A stretch of 64,000 nucleotides of DNA, taken from contig NC_069361.1 in assembly GCF_021730395.1 (NCBI RefSeq), forward strand, positions 70,193,001-70,257,000, written 5' to 3'. How positions within the stretch are numbered: the first letter of the stretch is position 1; every line of letters begins with the position of its first letter. The stretch is from Mercenaria mercenaria (lineage: Eukaryota; Mollusca; Bivalvia; Venerida; Veneridae). A program made the translations under genes and the position numbers. Shown here in pieces: positions 38,201 through 47,574 of the stretch. Under the pieces are notes generated by a model. That model ran no database searches. It was not told the DNA's origin and saw nothing but the letters and a program-made list of their open reading frames with translations.

Positions 38201-41200
38201 TGTACATGGTGCAGGTTATGTTCTTTCAGAAAAAAAAATATGCAGAGTTATGGGACTTTGTTTTTTTGTTACTATACTATATACATAGTCTGCATATGCA
38301 TTCTTGTGCGTGCCTAATCTCCTGAACCTATGCACACAATTTGATGAAACTTAAGACAAGTGATCAGTAGTAACCCTAGTTGTGCATGGTGCTTGTTAGG
38401 TTCTTTCAGAAAAAAATACTGCACAGTTATGGGACTTTGTATTTTGTTAATAAACTATATACATACAATCTGCAGATGCAATCTTGTGCACTCCTAATAT
38501 CCCGAACCCCTGCATACAAATTTAATGGAACTTCACACAAGTGATCAGTAAAAACTCTAGTACAGTGAACGGTGCATGTTACGTTCTGTTTGATAAATAT
38601 TCCGCAGAGTTATGGCACTTTGTTTTTTGTTACTAAACATACACTCCACATAATTATGCAATCTTTTTTGCATCAAATTGCAATGTACTGAGTCATTGTG
38701 TGCAGGGGAGTAGGGTACATTCATCAGCTTCAGTGATAGCCTTAGTGTTTTTAGTATTACCTTCAACAATGATACTGCTTGTTTTCTACTTTTCTTTTAT
38801 CCATTCTGTCTGTTTAGATTTCATTCTTTCATCTACAACTTTGTTTGATTTTCTTTCTTTTCTGACCAGCTCTTTTGACTTGTTTCTGTTTTTTTCAGTT
38901 TCGCCTTTTCAAGTAGTTTTCCATCCTTTTTCAGCTTTTGTAAGTTTTCAAACTCTTTCTGTGGATGTTATTCTATTGGTTTCAGTCTTTATGTTCTTTG
39001 TGATTTTTCTTATGGCTGGAAGGCTAACAATAAGTTTTCTCATCTGGCTGCTTCATATTTACTCTATAAAATGAATGTATGCAATTTTACCATTTTAATG
39101 TCAGGAGTGAAACATTTTTACTCATGCAAAAAAGCATGCTAAAAAGAAAAGATATATGCTGTAATTTGTTATTTTCAGCAATAGGTAAATACATTTGATA
39201 AAACATAAACAGGAAAAACTTAAAAGTAATACATAAAAATGTTTTACTTTGTGGACATAGATATTTATAAGACATATTTTCTACTGCTAAACTATTAATG
39301 TATCAATTTCAGTTTATAGAGCAGTAAAACACTTACCTTACATGAACTAGTTTGCAGTGATATCCTCCATTCATCACCCAGAATTTTAACAAATGCCCAG
39401 CTGAACAGTGTTGCTTTTTAATATGCTAGTTTTAAGAATAGCACCAAAATTGAAAATAATGTTTCACTCCTGACATTTACATACGAGCCACGTACTCCAT
39501 ACAAAAACACAAACTTCACTCATGACTGTCTTTTATGATTGCCACACTACACACACTACTTGGAAAACTGCATTTGGATACATGTATGTTTTATTTTCAA
39601 ACACGGTGGCTCATTAAGCGCAAATGTTTCACTCCTGACCAAATTTGGGTCCACTGCGATATACCGTGTTAAAAATAGTTTTGGGAGATATTATGATTAA
39701 ATTATTACTTTTTAAAGTCAATTATACCTGTTACTCTATAATAGTAAGTGTAGGTTATGAAATACTATTAGTACCAAAAATTTGTAGTCATTTACATAGA
39801 TTTATACTGATTTTTTATGGAAAATAACAAAACCGCCCTCATTCCTTTTCAGCCTTGTATTTTGTCTAAAACATTCTTATATTATCCATAGTTTTATGTT
39901 ATCTTTTAGTCAAGACATTCAACTTGAATAAAAAATACATGTTTTACTCTCTCATATACATTTTGACATTAAAATAATATTTTGAATTTTAAGCTTTTCT
40001 TAAAGTGTCACACTTTTTTGTTGCACTCCTGACATTTTTGGCATGTTTTTCAGACATAACTTTTTTTTCTGTTAAGCAATCTTGACCAAACTTTACATAC
40101 AGCTCTATGACACCAGTTTGCATTTTTAGACAAACTAATCAGCATCTAATAATGCATAATGTGATAGCAGTTTAAGAAAAACTAAAACTAGCCATTTTTT
40201 TTAAAACAGCCCACTTGTATATATTCGGGGAGACTTGAATGGATATGCTGTTTCATACAGTAGATTTTGCTGTTTAAATGTTGACAAACAAAATGCCTTA
40301 AGAGTGCTGTTGTCTTCATTCTGTGAATTAAAATGTCAAAAATGACAATCATGTTTTTGATTGATTAGAACTTATAGGTGAGAAAATAAGACCTGGGATG
40401 GTAATTGTGGGATAATCAGCCTTGTTAATTCGTATTACTTAAAAAGAAAATATTTATATTTGCACAAATTTGTAGTTGTATGTCTTTTTTCAAAGCATGC
40501 AGTATGTACCAAGATTGTTAATGTTTTTCAGACCACAGATAAAGATATTCATTGAAGGGTTGTTCAGTTTCAATCAAGACATCTCAGCATTTAAAGAGCA
40601 TCTTAGAGATTTCCTGGTACAAATTAGGGTAAGTACTCTTCCAGATAGTATTTGCTGTTCATAAATGCTTGTTCTGGTCTGTCTCTGTATGTTATTAAGA
40701 GTTGCGAATATTCATATTTCCATATTTAAAAACTTGAAAAGCTAAAATGGCACCAGATATAACTAAATGGCACCAGATATAACTATGTCTCCCACACCAT
40801 ATGTGGTGGGGAACATATTGATTTACTCCTGTCTGTGTGTGTCCATCTGTCTGCCACAAATCTTGTAGGCACTCAAGTCAAACATTTCTCATCCAATCTT
40901 CACCAAACTTGAACAAAATGTGTTTGCCAGTAAGTCCTCGGCCAAGTTCGATAACAAGCGAAATCGGCCCAGGCACTTCGGAATTATGGCCCTTGAATTA
41001 CTGATAGGCCACTTACTCCAAAATTTACTGATTGGCCGCTTACTCCAAAACTGTCAAAGGAAAATTTTCTGTGAGTAAACAGTATATAAAGACAGACTTA
41101 CTATTCAGATGATTAGGCAGTTGTGGGAGACATGCGTTTTTCTCAAAAGCAGCTCAAGTTAGAGAGTTTTTTGGTTAGCTGCAAAATTTACTAAATAATG

Positions 41201-41895
41201 AAATACTTACTAAAATGATTGTAGCTAAAGAGAAGCTGCCATATTATATTAGGACTGGGACGATTAATTGGATGCGATTCGATTACTGGGTGAAACCGGT
41301 TTCAGTTTTACAAAACCGGAAAAATCGCTCTCAAACAATAAACATCATGAGTCGCACTTTATCTTCATGTGTTTCTTTGACCAGCACATAGACCCGCAGT
41401 ATATTTCTGCTAAAACACATCAGCTGAACATAATCAGTAGTCTCGGATTTGTATGTTGTGTTATATTTAGAATAAAGAACACCAAAATATGACTTATTGT
41501 CACACTGCTTGCGAACAATAAGGCCAGTAAGTTTCAAATGAAGTCAGCTACTGAAAGTACCTTGATATCGTCGTCAGGAAAGAAAACAGCATTTTCAATA
41601 TGCCCGCCGATTAACCGGTCCGATTCGATTTCAAACAAATGATTAACCGGTTTCAAAATTTTGAAATCATCCCAGCCCTATATTATATCTTATGCCTAAC
41701 TGGTATAAGAAGTGATGTAGTAACTAGCTAATAATTTTATAATTTCAGGAGTTTGCGGGTGAGGACAACAGTGATTTATTCCTGGAGGAGCGAGAACTTA
41801 CAATCAAACAAGCCCAGGAGGAGAAGAAGAAGATTCAAATGTCTGTTCCAGGTATCATAGGTCCTCACGAGATACAGGAGGATATGCAAGACTAG
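20211..41895 (+). CDS. XPO1: Exportin-1 (CRM1), complete, 20 coding exons
   Basis: Nuclear export receptor that binds leucine-rich export signals together with RanGTP and carries cargo through the nuclear pore. Coding exons: 20211-20339, 22644-22818, 23366-23472, 23747-23862, 25815-26049, 27539-27593, 27996-28069, 28970-29128, 29873-30070, 30466-30604, 31008-31111, 31449-31683, 32302-32465, 32905-33144, 33448-33756, 34187-34334, 34577-34804, 35103-35268, 40532-40628, 41749-41895. All junctions are GT-AG, phases agree throughout, and the total is 1074 codons (human 1071). The protein aligns with human XPO1 end to end: importin-beta N-terminal domain (about 46-112), the Xpo1/HEAT solenoid, the regulatory loop [12 protein letters not shown] near 434, the export-signal groove with [15 protein letters not shown], whose Cys529 equals the leptomycin-B target Cys528 of human, and the C-terminal helix and acidic tail. 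The start is chosen from [20 protein letters not shown], matching the conserved N-terminus. The largest intron (35269-40531) is swollen by nested transposons. Confidence 0.97.
20461..22502. mobile_element. hAT-like non-autonomous element in XPO1 first coding intron
   Basis: The left end TAATGTTTCCTGCAG and right end (reverse complement) TAGTGTTTCCTGCAG match at 14 of 15 positions, and the direct repeat CATTA abuts both ends (20456-20460 and 22503-22507). The subterminal regions share GGGGCATG/GTGCCCTTTT words in inverted orientation. About 2.04 kb with no transposase frame. TAGTGTTTCC-like termini fit hAT; a 5-bp duplication would point to the hAT5 subgroup (inference). Confidence 0.6.
22861..23097. 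mobile_element. TGAGCC palindromic MITE, copy 1 (XPO1 intron)
   Basis: A nearly perfect palindrome of about 237 bp running from TGAGCCGTGCCATGAG to its complement CATGGCACGGCTCA, with arms of roughly 110 bp that include ATGGATCCAGACCAGCCTGC and its complement. A family seen five times in this window (22861, 24817, 29169, 51824, 55954). No coding capacity. As RNA it would fold into one long hairpin. Confidence 0.9.
23101..23365. other. XPO1 intron remainder
   Basis: After the MITE the intron continues with a run of about 18 T (23117-23134) and AT-rich sequence to the acceptor at 23365. Nothing else recognised. Confidence 0.5.
24817..25036. mobile_element. TGAGCC palindromic MITE, copy 2 (XPO1 intron)
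   Basis: The same foldback family as at 22861; termini TGAGCCGCACCATGA and CATGGTGCGGCTCA. This copy lacks a few bases of one arm (about 220 bp in all) and uses the GCACC variant of the end where the 22861 and 29169 copies have GTGCC. The rest of this long intron (23863-24816 and 25037-25814) shows nothing recognisable. Confidence 0.88.
26170..27310. repeat. Minisatellite-element fragment split by a TIR element
   Basis: TTAATGCCACCTTCATG ... CAGACTGAAATGAAACTTGG at 26177-26291 and ATTATCAACTTGAAGCTGAC at 27192 onward read as one pearl-like monomer vocabulary interrupted by the 894-bp element at 26295-27188. Joining phrases such as GAAACTTGGTGTACATTATC are typical of these arrays. Confidence 0.5.
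26295..27188. mobile_element. 894-bp TIR DNA element in XPO1 intron
   Basis: Termini CCGTATTTTGGTGTGTATAG and its perfect complement CTATACACACCAAAATACGG, followed inward by GTCGCA on the left and TGCGGA(C) on the right. The trinucleotide TAC flanks both ends (26292-26294 and 27189-27191), consistent with a 2-3 bp target duplication. The interior carries no transposase; it includes a GC-richer stretch with ATGGCCGCCGCCAT near 27039. Superfamily not assigned. Confidence 0.75.
29169..29405. mobile_element. TGAGCC palindromic MITE, copy 3, beside an XPO1 splice donor
   Basis: A full-length copy (about 237 bp) whose left end lies only 40 bp after the donor of coding exon 8 (exon end 29128). Arms include GACCAGCATGGATCCAGACC and its complement. 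Very similar to copy 1, so likely recent. Confidence 0.9.
29721..29815. mobile_element. Fragment of the piggyBac-type MITE seen at 60217
   Basis: AAAATGGATTGGTCTATCATTC ... TTTGGGCAGTACCATTTATT ... GAAAATTTACTGACTGAATAG matches the left half of the 193-bp MITE at 60217-60409. Both termini are missing. Confidence 0.65.
31859..32148 (+). mobile_element. SINE family B with tRNA-derived head (XPO1 intron)
   Basis: The head GGGGCCTCTGTGGACGAGC-TGTTAAAGTTGC resembles an RNA polymerase III A box of a class II (Ser/Leu-type) tRNA, and GATGTTGGTTCGAGGCTC supplies the B box. The body contains ACCCAGGTGCCCTCCTTCGA, and GACTTATAATTATATCTGTG lies near the 3' end, as in the copy at 50533. The tail is A-rich. 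Confidence 0.7.
35821..37156. mobile_element. hAT-like non-autonomous element nested in the 4.9-kb transposon
   Basis: Termini CAGGGGTTTTTTTTTA (left) and, as complement of the right end, CAGGGTTTTTTTTTACGA; both continue into C/G-rich CCCCCAGCC/GGCTGGGG blocks. Direct repeat TTAGT abuts both ends (35816-35820 and 37157-37161), as for the 2-kb element at 20461. Subterminal sequence repeats AAATTCCCCC and GATTTCCCC. No transposase is visible in its 1336 bp. Confidence 0.65.
37930..38735. repeat. Minisatellite element, about 175-bp monomers, three copies
   Basis: It begins near AACCCCCTGAACATCAAAG (37933), followed by a CTGTCTGT-rich tract. Three monomers carry TTGATGAAACTTAAGACAAG, AGTTGTGCATGGTGC, TTCTTTCAGAAAAAAATA and GCAGAGTTATGGGACTTTG. 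It ends near GTGTGCAGGGGAGTAGGGTA. Same class as the pearl-like arrays elsewhere, but a different monomer. Confidence 0.6.
40746..41152. repeat. Small inverted-repeat element preceded by a 20-bp tandem duplication
   Basis: ATGTCTCCCACACC at 40784 and its complement GTGGGAGACAT near 41123 bound a piece with the vocabulary of bivalve minisatellite elements (CTGTCTGCCACAAATCTTGT, CATTTCTCATCCAATCTTCA, GGAATTATGGCCCTTGAATT). Immediately left, AATGGCACCAGATATAACTA is present twice in tandem (40746-40785). Confidence 0.55.
41250..41680. mobile_element. hAT-type MITE with perfect 8-bp target duplication (last XPO1 intron)
   Basis: The 431-bp element has ends TAGGACTGGGACGATT and, as reverse complement of the right end, TAGGGCTGGGATGATT. 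An exact direct repeat TATTATAT flanks it (41242-41249 and 41681-41688). The interior contains GATTAACCGGT/ACCGGTTTC words in both halves. Its ends resemble those of the MITE at 15889, so the two may use related transposases. It ends only 60 bp before the acceptor of the final coding exon. Confidence 0.85.
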
Positions 41896-43358
41896 AGGGG
41901 CCAATACTGAAACATAATTGGGGACACGTTAACCAAACAAAAATGGCACAATGTGAAATGGGTTGTAATCACAGTTTTAGACAGGCTGTTGAAAATGTGC
42001 CGTTGGGTTTGCACTGGTTTGAAGGATCTCGCTAGGAGTTAAGAGGGGTCCACATAGTTGACTGTATCAGTCTTTTGGAAGAGGTTGGTGAAAAGCAAAT
42101 CCACATAAAAAGGAAACATTTTTATACGGTATGTGGAATGTGGATTGGTGTTTGTCTCAAAAATGGAGAGAACCTGACAGTAGATGGATTACATTATGGA
42201 CTGGGTTCACATTGTGACTGTAAAAACTACTATGGCCATATGTAATAATACTATTAAATTATTCTTCTGTGACATGTGATCTGGGAACATTGTGATGAAA
42301 GTTGAAGACTGTACATTAAATTGGAGTTTAGGCCGACAAGTTCGAGATACCTCTGTTGGGAAAAGTGTACAAAAATCTGTTGCAGGAAGAAAACAAGATT
42401 CTTCTTGTGCAGATTTTTAATGTGCCTTGATCAAAATCCAAGGTCTGAAAATTACTTTTAGCTTGAAATTGGGCATATATTCTTATTTGATATCTGAACA
42501 GAATTAAACTTTGATTCAAATGCAAAATGCGGCATTCTGACAGTTGCTTTATATTAAAGTAATTTACAGACTTTTTCATGAAAGAAATTTTACAATTTTC
42601 TTCAGAGATATCTTGTTATCTTGGTGCAATAAATTTCAATGTTGTGAATGTGGAAACAGGATAGAGTGTACATTTGGTGCACGTGTACAGCTGATGCACA
42701 TTTATATGAATTGTAACCCCATGCACTGAACTACATTACAGTATATTATAGTGTTTGAATCTGCTGTTGATATATTTCAAATCTTGTAGTAGAAGTGCTG
42801 TGTACTGTACAACAATATTTAAAGTGAAGGTGCTTTAGTTTACTAGGAATTTTGTTTCATTTTTTCATTTGACCAACAAAATGTTCATGTATTACCATGT
42901 GACAATATGCATTTATATGTATAATATGTCAGTGTGTGAGATGTTTTTGGAAGGACTTTGTATTGCAGTAAGAACATGTACCAGGGTTTGTGCAGTCTTT
43001 AATGAAATATCTTGTGTAAAGTAAATTTTGTCCATTTTTTGAGGGAATGGTCCTTTAGATATGTCATGAGCCTAAACGCTGTACAAAGAACATGAATGTA
43101 TTTGTTTTAGGAATAAGTTTTAAGGTTTAAAAATAAGTGAAATGAGTGACATTGGTTTGTTCAAATTTTACATGGGATTACATTCTGCTATATTTTAGAG
43201 ATTTTATTGTCTGAATGTCTGTTTAGGTTTTTGATTTTGAAAAACAAGGAATATGGCAAACAAAGGCATATTCATTAAGTATTGAGCAGACTTATTTGGC
43301 ATCATTTACTGAAATCCTTGAAAAATGCAAAGAAGTCCTTAAAAACAAAAAGAAACAC
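41896..43358 (+). other. XPO1 3' untranslated region and downstream sequence
   Basis: Non-coding sequence after the XPO1 stop (TAG, 41893-41895). The first canonical AATAAA is at 42628-42633, about 730 bp downstream, and is a candidate poly(A) signal; a longer 3' UTR is possible because AT-rich sequence continues without a gene. No other feature recognised. Confidence 0.45.
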
Positions 43359-43612
43359 CAGATCTACGGTCAGATCACGGGGTCATGAGTTTGATCATTG
43401 GGCAAGGCCATTACAATTTGATAAAAGACACTGTGTCGGTAGTAATTCGTCCTCCACCTTTGATTCACATGGGCAAGTCGTCAGTTACTTGAGGAGAACA
43501 GGTTTGTACTGGTTCAGAATCCAGGAACACTGGTTAGGTAAACTGCTCTCCGTCACATAACTGAAACACTCTTGAAAAAAAAGTGTTAAACCTAAAAAGA
43601 CAAAACCAAACC
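43359..43612 (+). mobile_element. SINE family A copy
   Basis: Contains AGATCTACGGTCAGATCACG, then the body CCTCCACCTTTGATTCACAT ... GTCAGTTACTTGAGGAGAAC ... TTTGTACTGGTTCAGAATCC, and ends AAAAGTGTTAAACCTAAAAA with an A-rich tail. The tRNA-like head is degraded. It abuts the TTAA-flanked element that follows. Confidence 0.65.
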
Positions 43613-43617
43613 TTTAA

Positions 43618-45128
43618 GGAGGTAGGTTACCTTTATATTTGTATGTGCGCATGTCCAACCGGAAGCTAGCGTGACGATTTACGACGACGTTTACGACAAA
43701 CTAAATGTCTTTGTATATCCATTCTTCTGAAAACAAATCATAGACCTGTCTTCGATCTGACGCTTTATGGTTAAATAATGCAGAAATAATGAATAAATTG
43801 CCGCAGAAACGCTTCAAAACAATGTTGCCTTAAAATGACGTCATTGACGTCATGACGTTACGTGTCAGTTACCGCGCAAAATTAACAGCTTTTATCTTGA
43901 AAGTACGTAATTCTGTGCATTTTCTTTATTCAAACTATTTTCAAGTAACCATTATTTGCTGAAATATTTTTTATGAGTCTTTTGCTCTGAATAATAATCA
44001 ATATTTTGCTTCTTTTATGTAGTTATATTGAAATGTTATGCGGAATGTAAGAAAATGGATGATGGTAACCAATATTATTTGGAATATAGTTGGGTGAGAG
44101 GTTACTTGTAACGGCCATTTTCAAATAAAAAATCTAGCAGTTTGATTTGTAATACCTATTTTACAGGTTCCGTTGATAATTTGTTACTTATATACTAAAA
44201 CTAAGATCTAAAATTGTTCAAATTTCAGTAGAAAATTGTGGTTTCTTGAATTGAATTGATGTTACCATGGAAACGAAGCCCGTGACCTATGTATCTAAAT
44301 GTAAAATTCAAAAGCGTTGACACTTGTCTATTTAAGAAACACAGCTTCGGCTTTTTATTTTCATTTCAACAATATCCATGAGAATAATAGTAGCATGCTG
44401 AACGATTTTTCCATGAAAAATGCCAGACGAGGGGTACTGCTGTAAGTATTCTAAGCTTAGAAATTTGTTTGAATAAATGCAGATTACACGAAAATATAAC
44501 TTACGTTAGAAATAATATGTTTTAAAGCTACATCAACTAGAAAGATAATCTTATTCAATATCATTTTATAAGAAATTACGACAAAAAGCAAGATATAAGC
44601 CATTTTAAACATCTCTGTTGCCATGGTTACTTTAAACTTTAAGAAAAATAGTGTACCATGTATAGTGCTTGGTATTTTGCTAATAATATTACCCAAATAT
44701 TCAATGTTGGTCATTAACAGAATGGCACTGAAGCCGTCGAAAACCCCTATTTTTATACATAGTTGTTTAAAACTGAGAGAAAATGCGTTACCATGGAAAC
44801 ACGAGCCCCGCGACATATACATTTTAAGCTTATCTTAGAAAGCTAACGTGCATACTAGTAAAATTATAGATTATGTTGACTTCTACGGATATCAATGAAA
44901 CTAAAATACACCGAAAAGTGTTAAATATCCGTATTTTCCTTCTTCTTTCAATATGAAATACCTTTGGATGGTCATGTTCTTCAAACCTGGATAAAAATTG
45001 AACTTGAAGGGACAGGGACAAACGAAACTGAGATTTTAGCAGTTAAAACTTCATATTACACGAAATACAAAAAGATGCTGCGGTTCAACTAATTTGAATT
45101 TACCCTTGTAACAAGGTAACCTACCTCC
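43618..45128. mobile_element. TTAA-flanked non-autonomous DNA transposon (1511 bp)
   Basis: Perfect 16-bp terminal inverted repeats GGAGGTAGGTTACCTT and its complement, each bordered by TTAA (43614-43617 and 45129-45132). TTAA duplication is typical of piggyBac and Kolobok superfamilies; GG-starting ends fit Kolobok somewhat better (inference). No transposase is seen. Near the left end two full TGACGTCA-type sites and a half site lie together at about 43836-43862. Confidence 0.8.
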
Positions 45129-45132
45129 TTAA

Positions 45133-46552
45133 ATAAAGTATTTTTACTTAAATTTAAGCCTTAAATTATTTGTACTTCAGACTGTACAGACCATGAGTAC
45201 ATATTCATAGACATAGTTTTGGTAGCTGTTTTTAGCATGTTTCTGTCTCCACAAATGGTATATATATACTTCTGAAATATTGTGTAATTGATTCTAGATT
45301 TTACAATGCTATTTTATACTTGTTTGCAATTTTTCCTTGACCTAATTTTATATGTGTACTCTATGTTGCTGTCAGCAACACATACATTGTTCAGCGAGCT
45401 AACTCTGTATAGATACCGTTCATTTTTTATAACAACAAATTTGGCTAAATGGATAAATTTTTGTAGAAAAATTGACTAGAATTCAAAACTTCATGCAGCA
45501 AAATTGAAATGGCCTCAGATTGTAAAAGTGATAAGTATTGCAGTTAAACCTCTTCACTTAACATGCTTAAACATACATGTAGCTGTTAAGACAGAAAGAG
45601 AGTTTGTTGATTTTTAAAGGTTAAATTACTAAGAAACTGGTCCAGTCAGAAACTGAATTGTTGCCTTTGTCAGGAGATATGTGGACTTTAGAGTTGTGGT
45701 TAATAAAAAGGTTTTACTGTATCATTTTTATTATATTCTTTATCAAAGGCAGACCCCTATGTGAAATCCGTAAAGTTATATTGTCTTTCTGTTAACACTT
45801 TTTACTGCGCACAATGTATAGAGGGTATGATATGTATATTTTAGGAGCTGTAATTTGATATTTTTTATATAAAGTACGATGGTATTGATCAGTGAGTTAC
45901 AAAAAAGGCTTTGCTTGTTTAGTAACTTTTTTGTACTTTAAACAAAATATTTATGTATATTTGGATTACTTGCCTCTGTGTTAAGACAGTATGTTTTCAG
46001 GTTAGATATTATGAGAAGGAGTCTTGACATAGATATTATAGGCAGCTACCTGTATGTCTCTTTCTCTTAATGCTAGTGCATTTGAAGTGTATGCCTTTAT
46101 CAAATTTAGGTGTATTCTTAAAATAAGATCGTACTGTTTCACTGTCAGAAAACCAACGAAAAACTTGTGTAAAAATTACTTGATGTAACTTCTATATTTT
46201 TGATTTTAGGAATGGTTGTGTATTCTAATAACTGTGAAATGTCAATTCTATAATGAAAAAGGTGGTAAAAGTTTTTCAGTTGAAGGAAGAATAGTGATTA
46301 TATTTGACCAAGAAATCATGTTTTCCATTTAAAGACTGCAAGATAACATTGTAATGCATCACAAGTTCTTTATTATTTAATATTTTGCTTGGATGTCAAC
46401 CATTTATTAAAGACTGAAAGTTTGGATTGTAATTTGTCATAATTTCTTTGTATGTAATATCTTGCTTCAGTGGCACAGAATCTGGGACAAATTCCCTTTT
46501 CTCAAGTGTATAGATGGACAAATTCCTCCAACTCTCTTTCCTCGTAGTCTGT
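45133..46552. other. Intergenic sequence without recognised genes
   Basis: AT-rich, with a small palindrome TGTTGCTGTCAGCAACA at about 45364 and scattered AATAAA words. No conserved reading frame. Part of it may belong to a long XPO1 3' UTR. Confidence 0.4.
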
Positions 46553-46800
46553 CATATTCTCTGTGCCCTCCATGACTAAGTTGTTAAGGTCTTGTACTTT
46601 AAATAACTTGCCCCACACAGCTGCGTGTTTGAAACCTCTCTTGGGGTGTAGAATCCTCTAATGTGAGAAAGCTATCCAACTGGCATAATGTAAGGCCTGC
46701 GGTTCTACTCAGCTACACACCCATGCCTGCACTCTTCATCCACCATAAAACTAGAAAATTCACAAGACCTATAATTAAAAACCCAACAAAAACAAACTTT
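46553..46800 (+). mobile_element. SINE family B, decayed copy
   Basis: GTGCCCTCCATGACTAAGTT-GTTAAGGTC corresponds to the SINE head at 50533 and 31859, and the 3' part has CTTCATCCACCATAAAACTA and ACCCAACAAAAACAAAC. Substantially diverged. Confidence 0.5.
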
Positions 46801-47574
46801 CCTGTTCTCAAACCAATAGAATCAAAACTTGAAATGCATGATGGTTATTGAAAGTACATAAAAAAAACAGATAGGTCTTGACATAGTTAGATAGGGAGCT
46901 TGTCTACCTATACAGTTTGATAGGGGTGAATTTGTCCTGTATTGGTCCATTAAATATGAAAGCTCTAGGATATAGTTTTATATATGTATTTGTTTTTCTG
47001 TATTATAATTGATTATATAAATATTTGTTATTGTTAAACAAATGGCAGTGAATATACCTGCAAAGTCAAGTATTTTGAATTGACATGCTGTGTTCAGTAG
47101 AAGGAAAATAGAACTTGGACAGGACATGCTGTATGATTTTGGAAAATTGACCAAACACATTCGAGCTTGTCTGAAATTTAAATATTATGACATTTCAAGT
47201 AGATTATCTCCGTTTTCATAACATCATTGTGTATGTACATTGTGATTAAACATTTTGTAATTTAGATCAGTGTTGGTCAAGTCATCCTAGCTGTCAGCAT
47301 CTATATTCAATGATTGATAAATGGTTGATAAAAAATTAAATATGGCTAGAAACACATTGGTTTTGTTGTTATTTATTCTTTTGATGTCAGAATAGTATAG
47401 CTTATCTGTTCAGTGGTGGGGAAGTTGTTCTCAAATTCAGTTGCTAGTTTACAACTTAATCTACTGTAATACAGGCAACTTGCCCATGGATTATTTTCAT
47501 GTGAGGAAGTTGTCACTTTCATAGAGAACATATTTTGTATTGAATGTGCAAGTTTTCAGTTGCGTTTTACAAGC

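Larger units (their letters stand above)
35324..40212. mobile_element. Composite 4.9-kb DNA transposon in the largest XPO1 intron
   Basis: Perfect 22-bp terminal inverted repeats (left starts GGGCTGTTTTAAAAAAAATG; right is its exact complement ending CAGCCC at 40212) with a 4-bp direct repeat ACTT at 35320-35323 and 40213-40216. Inside lie a 1.3-kb hAT-like insertion (35821-37156) and a minisatellite element (about 37930-38735), so the original was near 2.7-3.5 kb. The phrase TGTTTCACTCCTGACAT recurs six times. On the - strand 38740-39074 one frame is rich in Lys, Arg and Glu with in-frame stops, possibly a decayed transposase part. A 4-bp duplication suggests Chapaev, Sola or Academ (inference). 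Confidence 0.75.

Noticed and set aside
38700-39074. 124-codon, very hydrophobic open frame on the + strand that could look like a membrane protein
   Set aside because: It lies inside the 4.9-kb transposon and is the complement of a Lys/Arg/Glu-rich - strand frame; the hydrophobicity is an antisense effect.
43282-43560. 92-codon open frame
   Set aside because: Covers a SINE family A copy; the frame is not coding.
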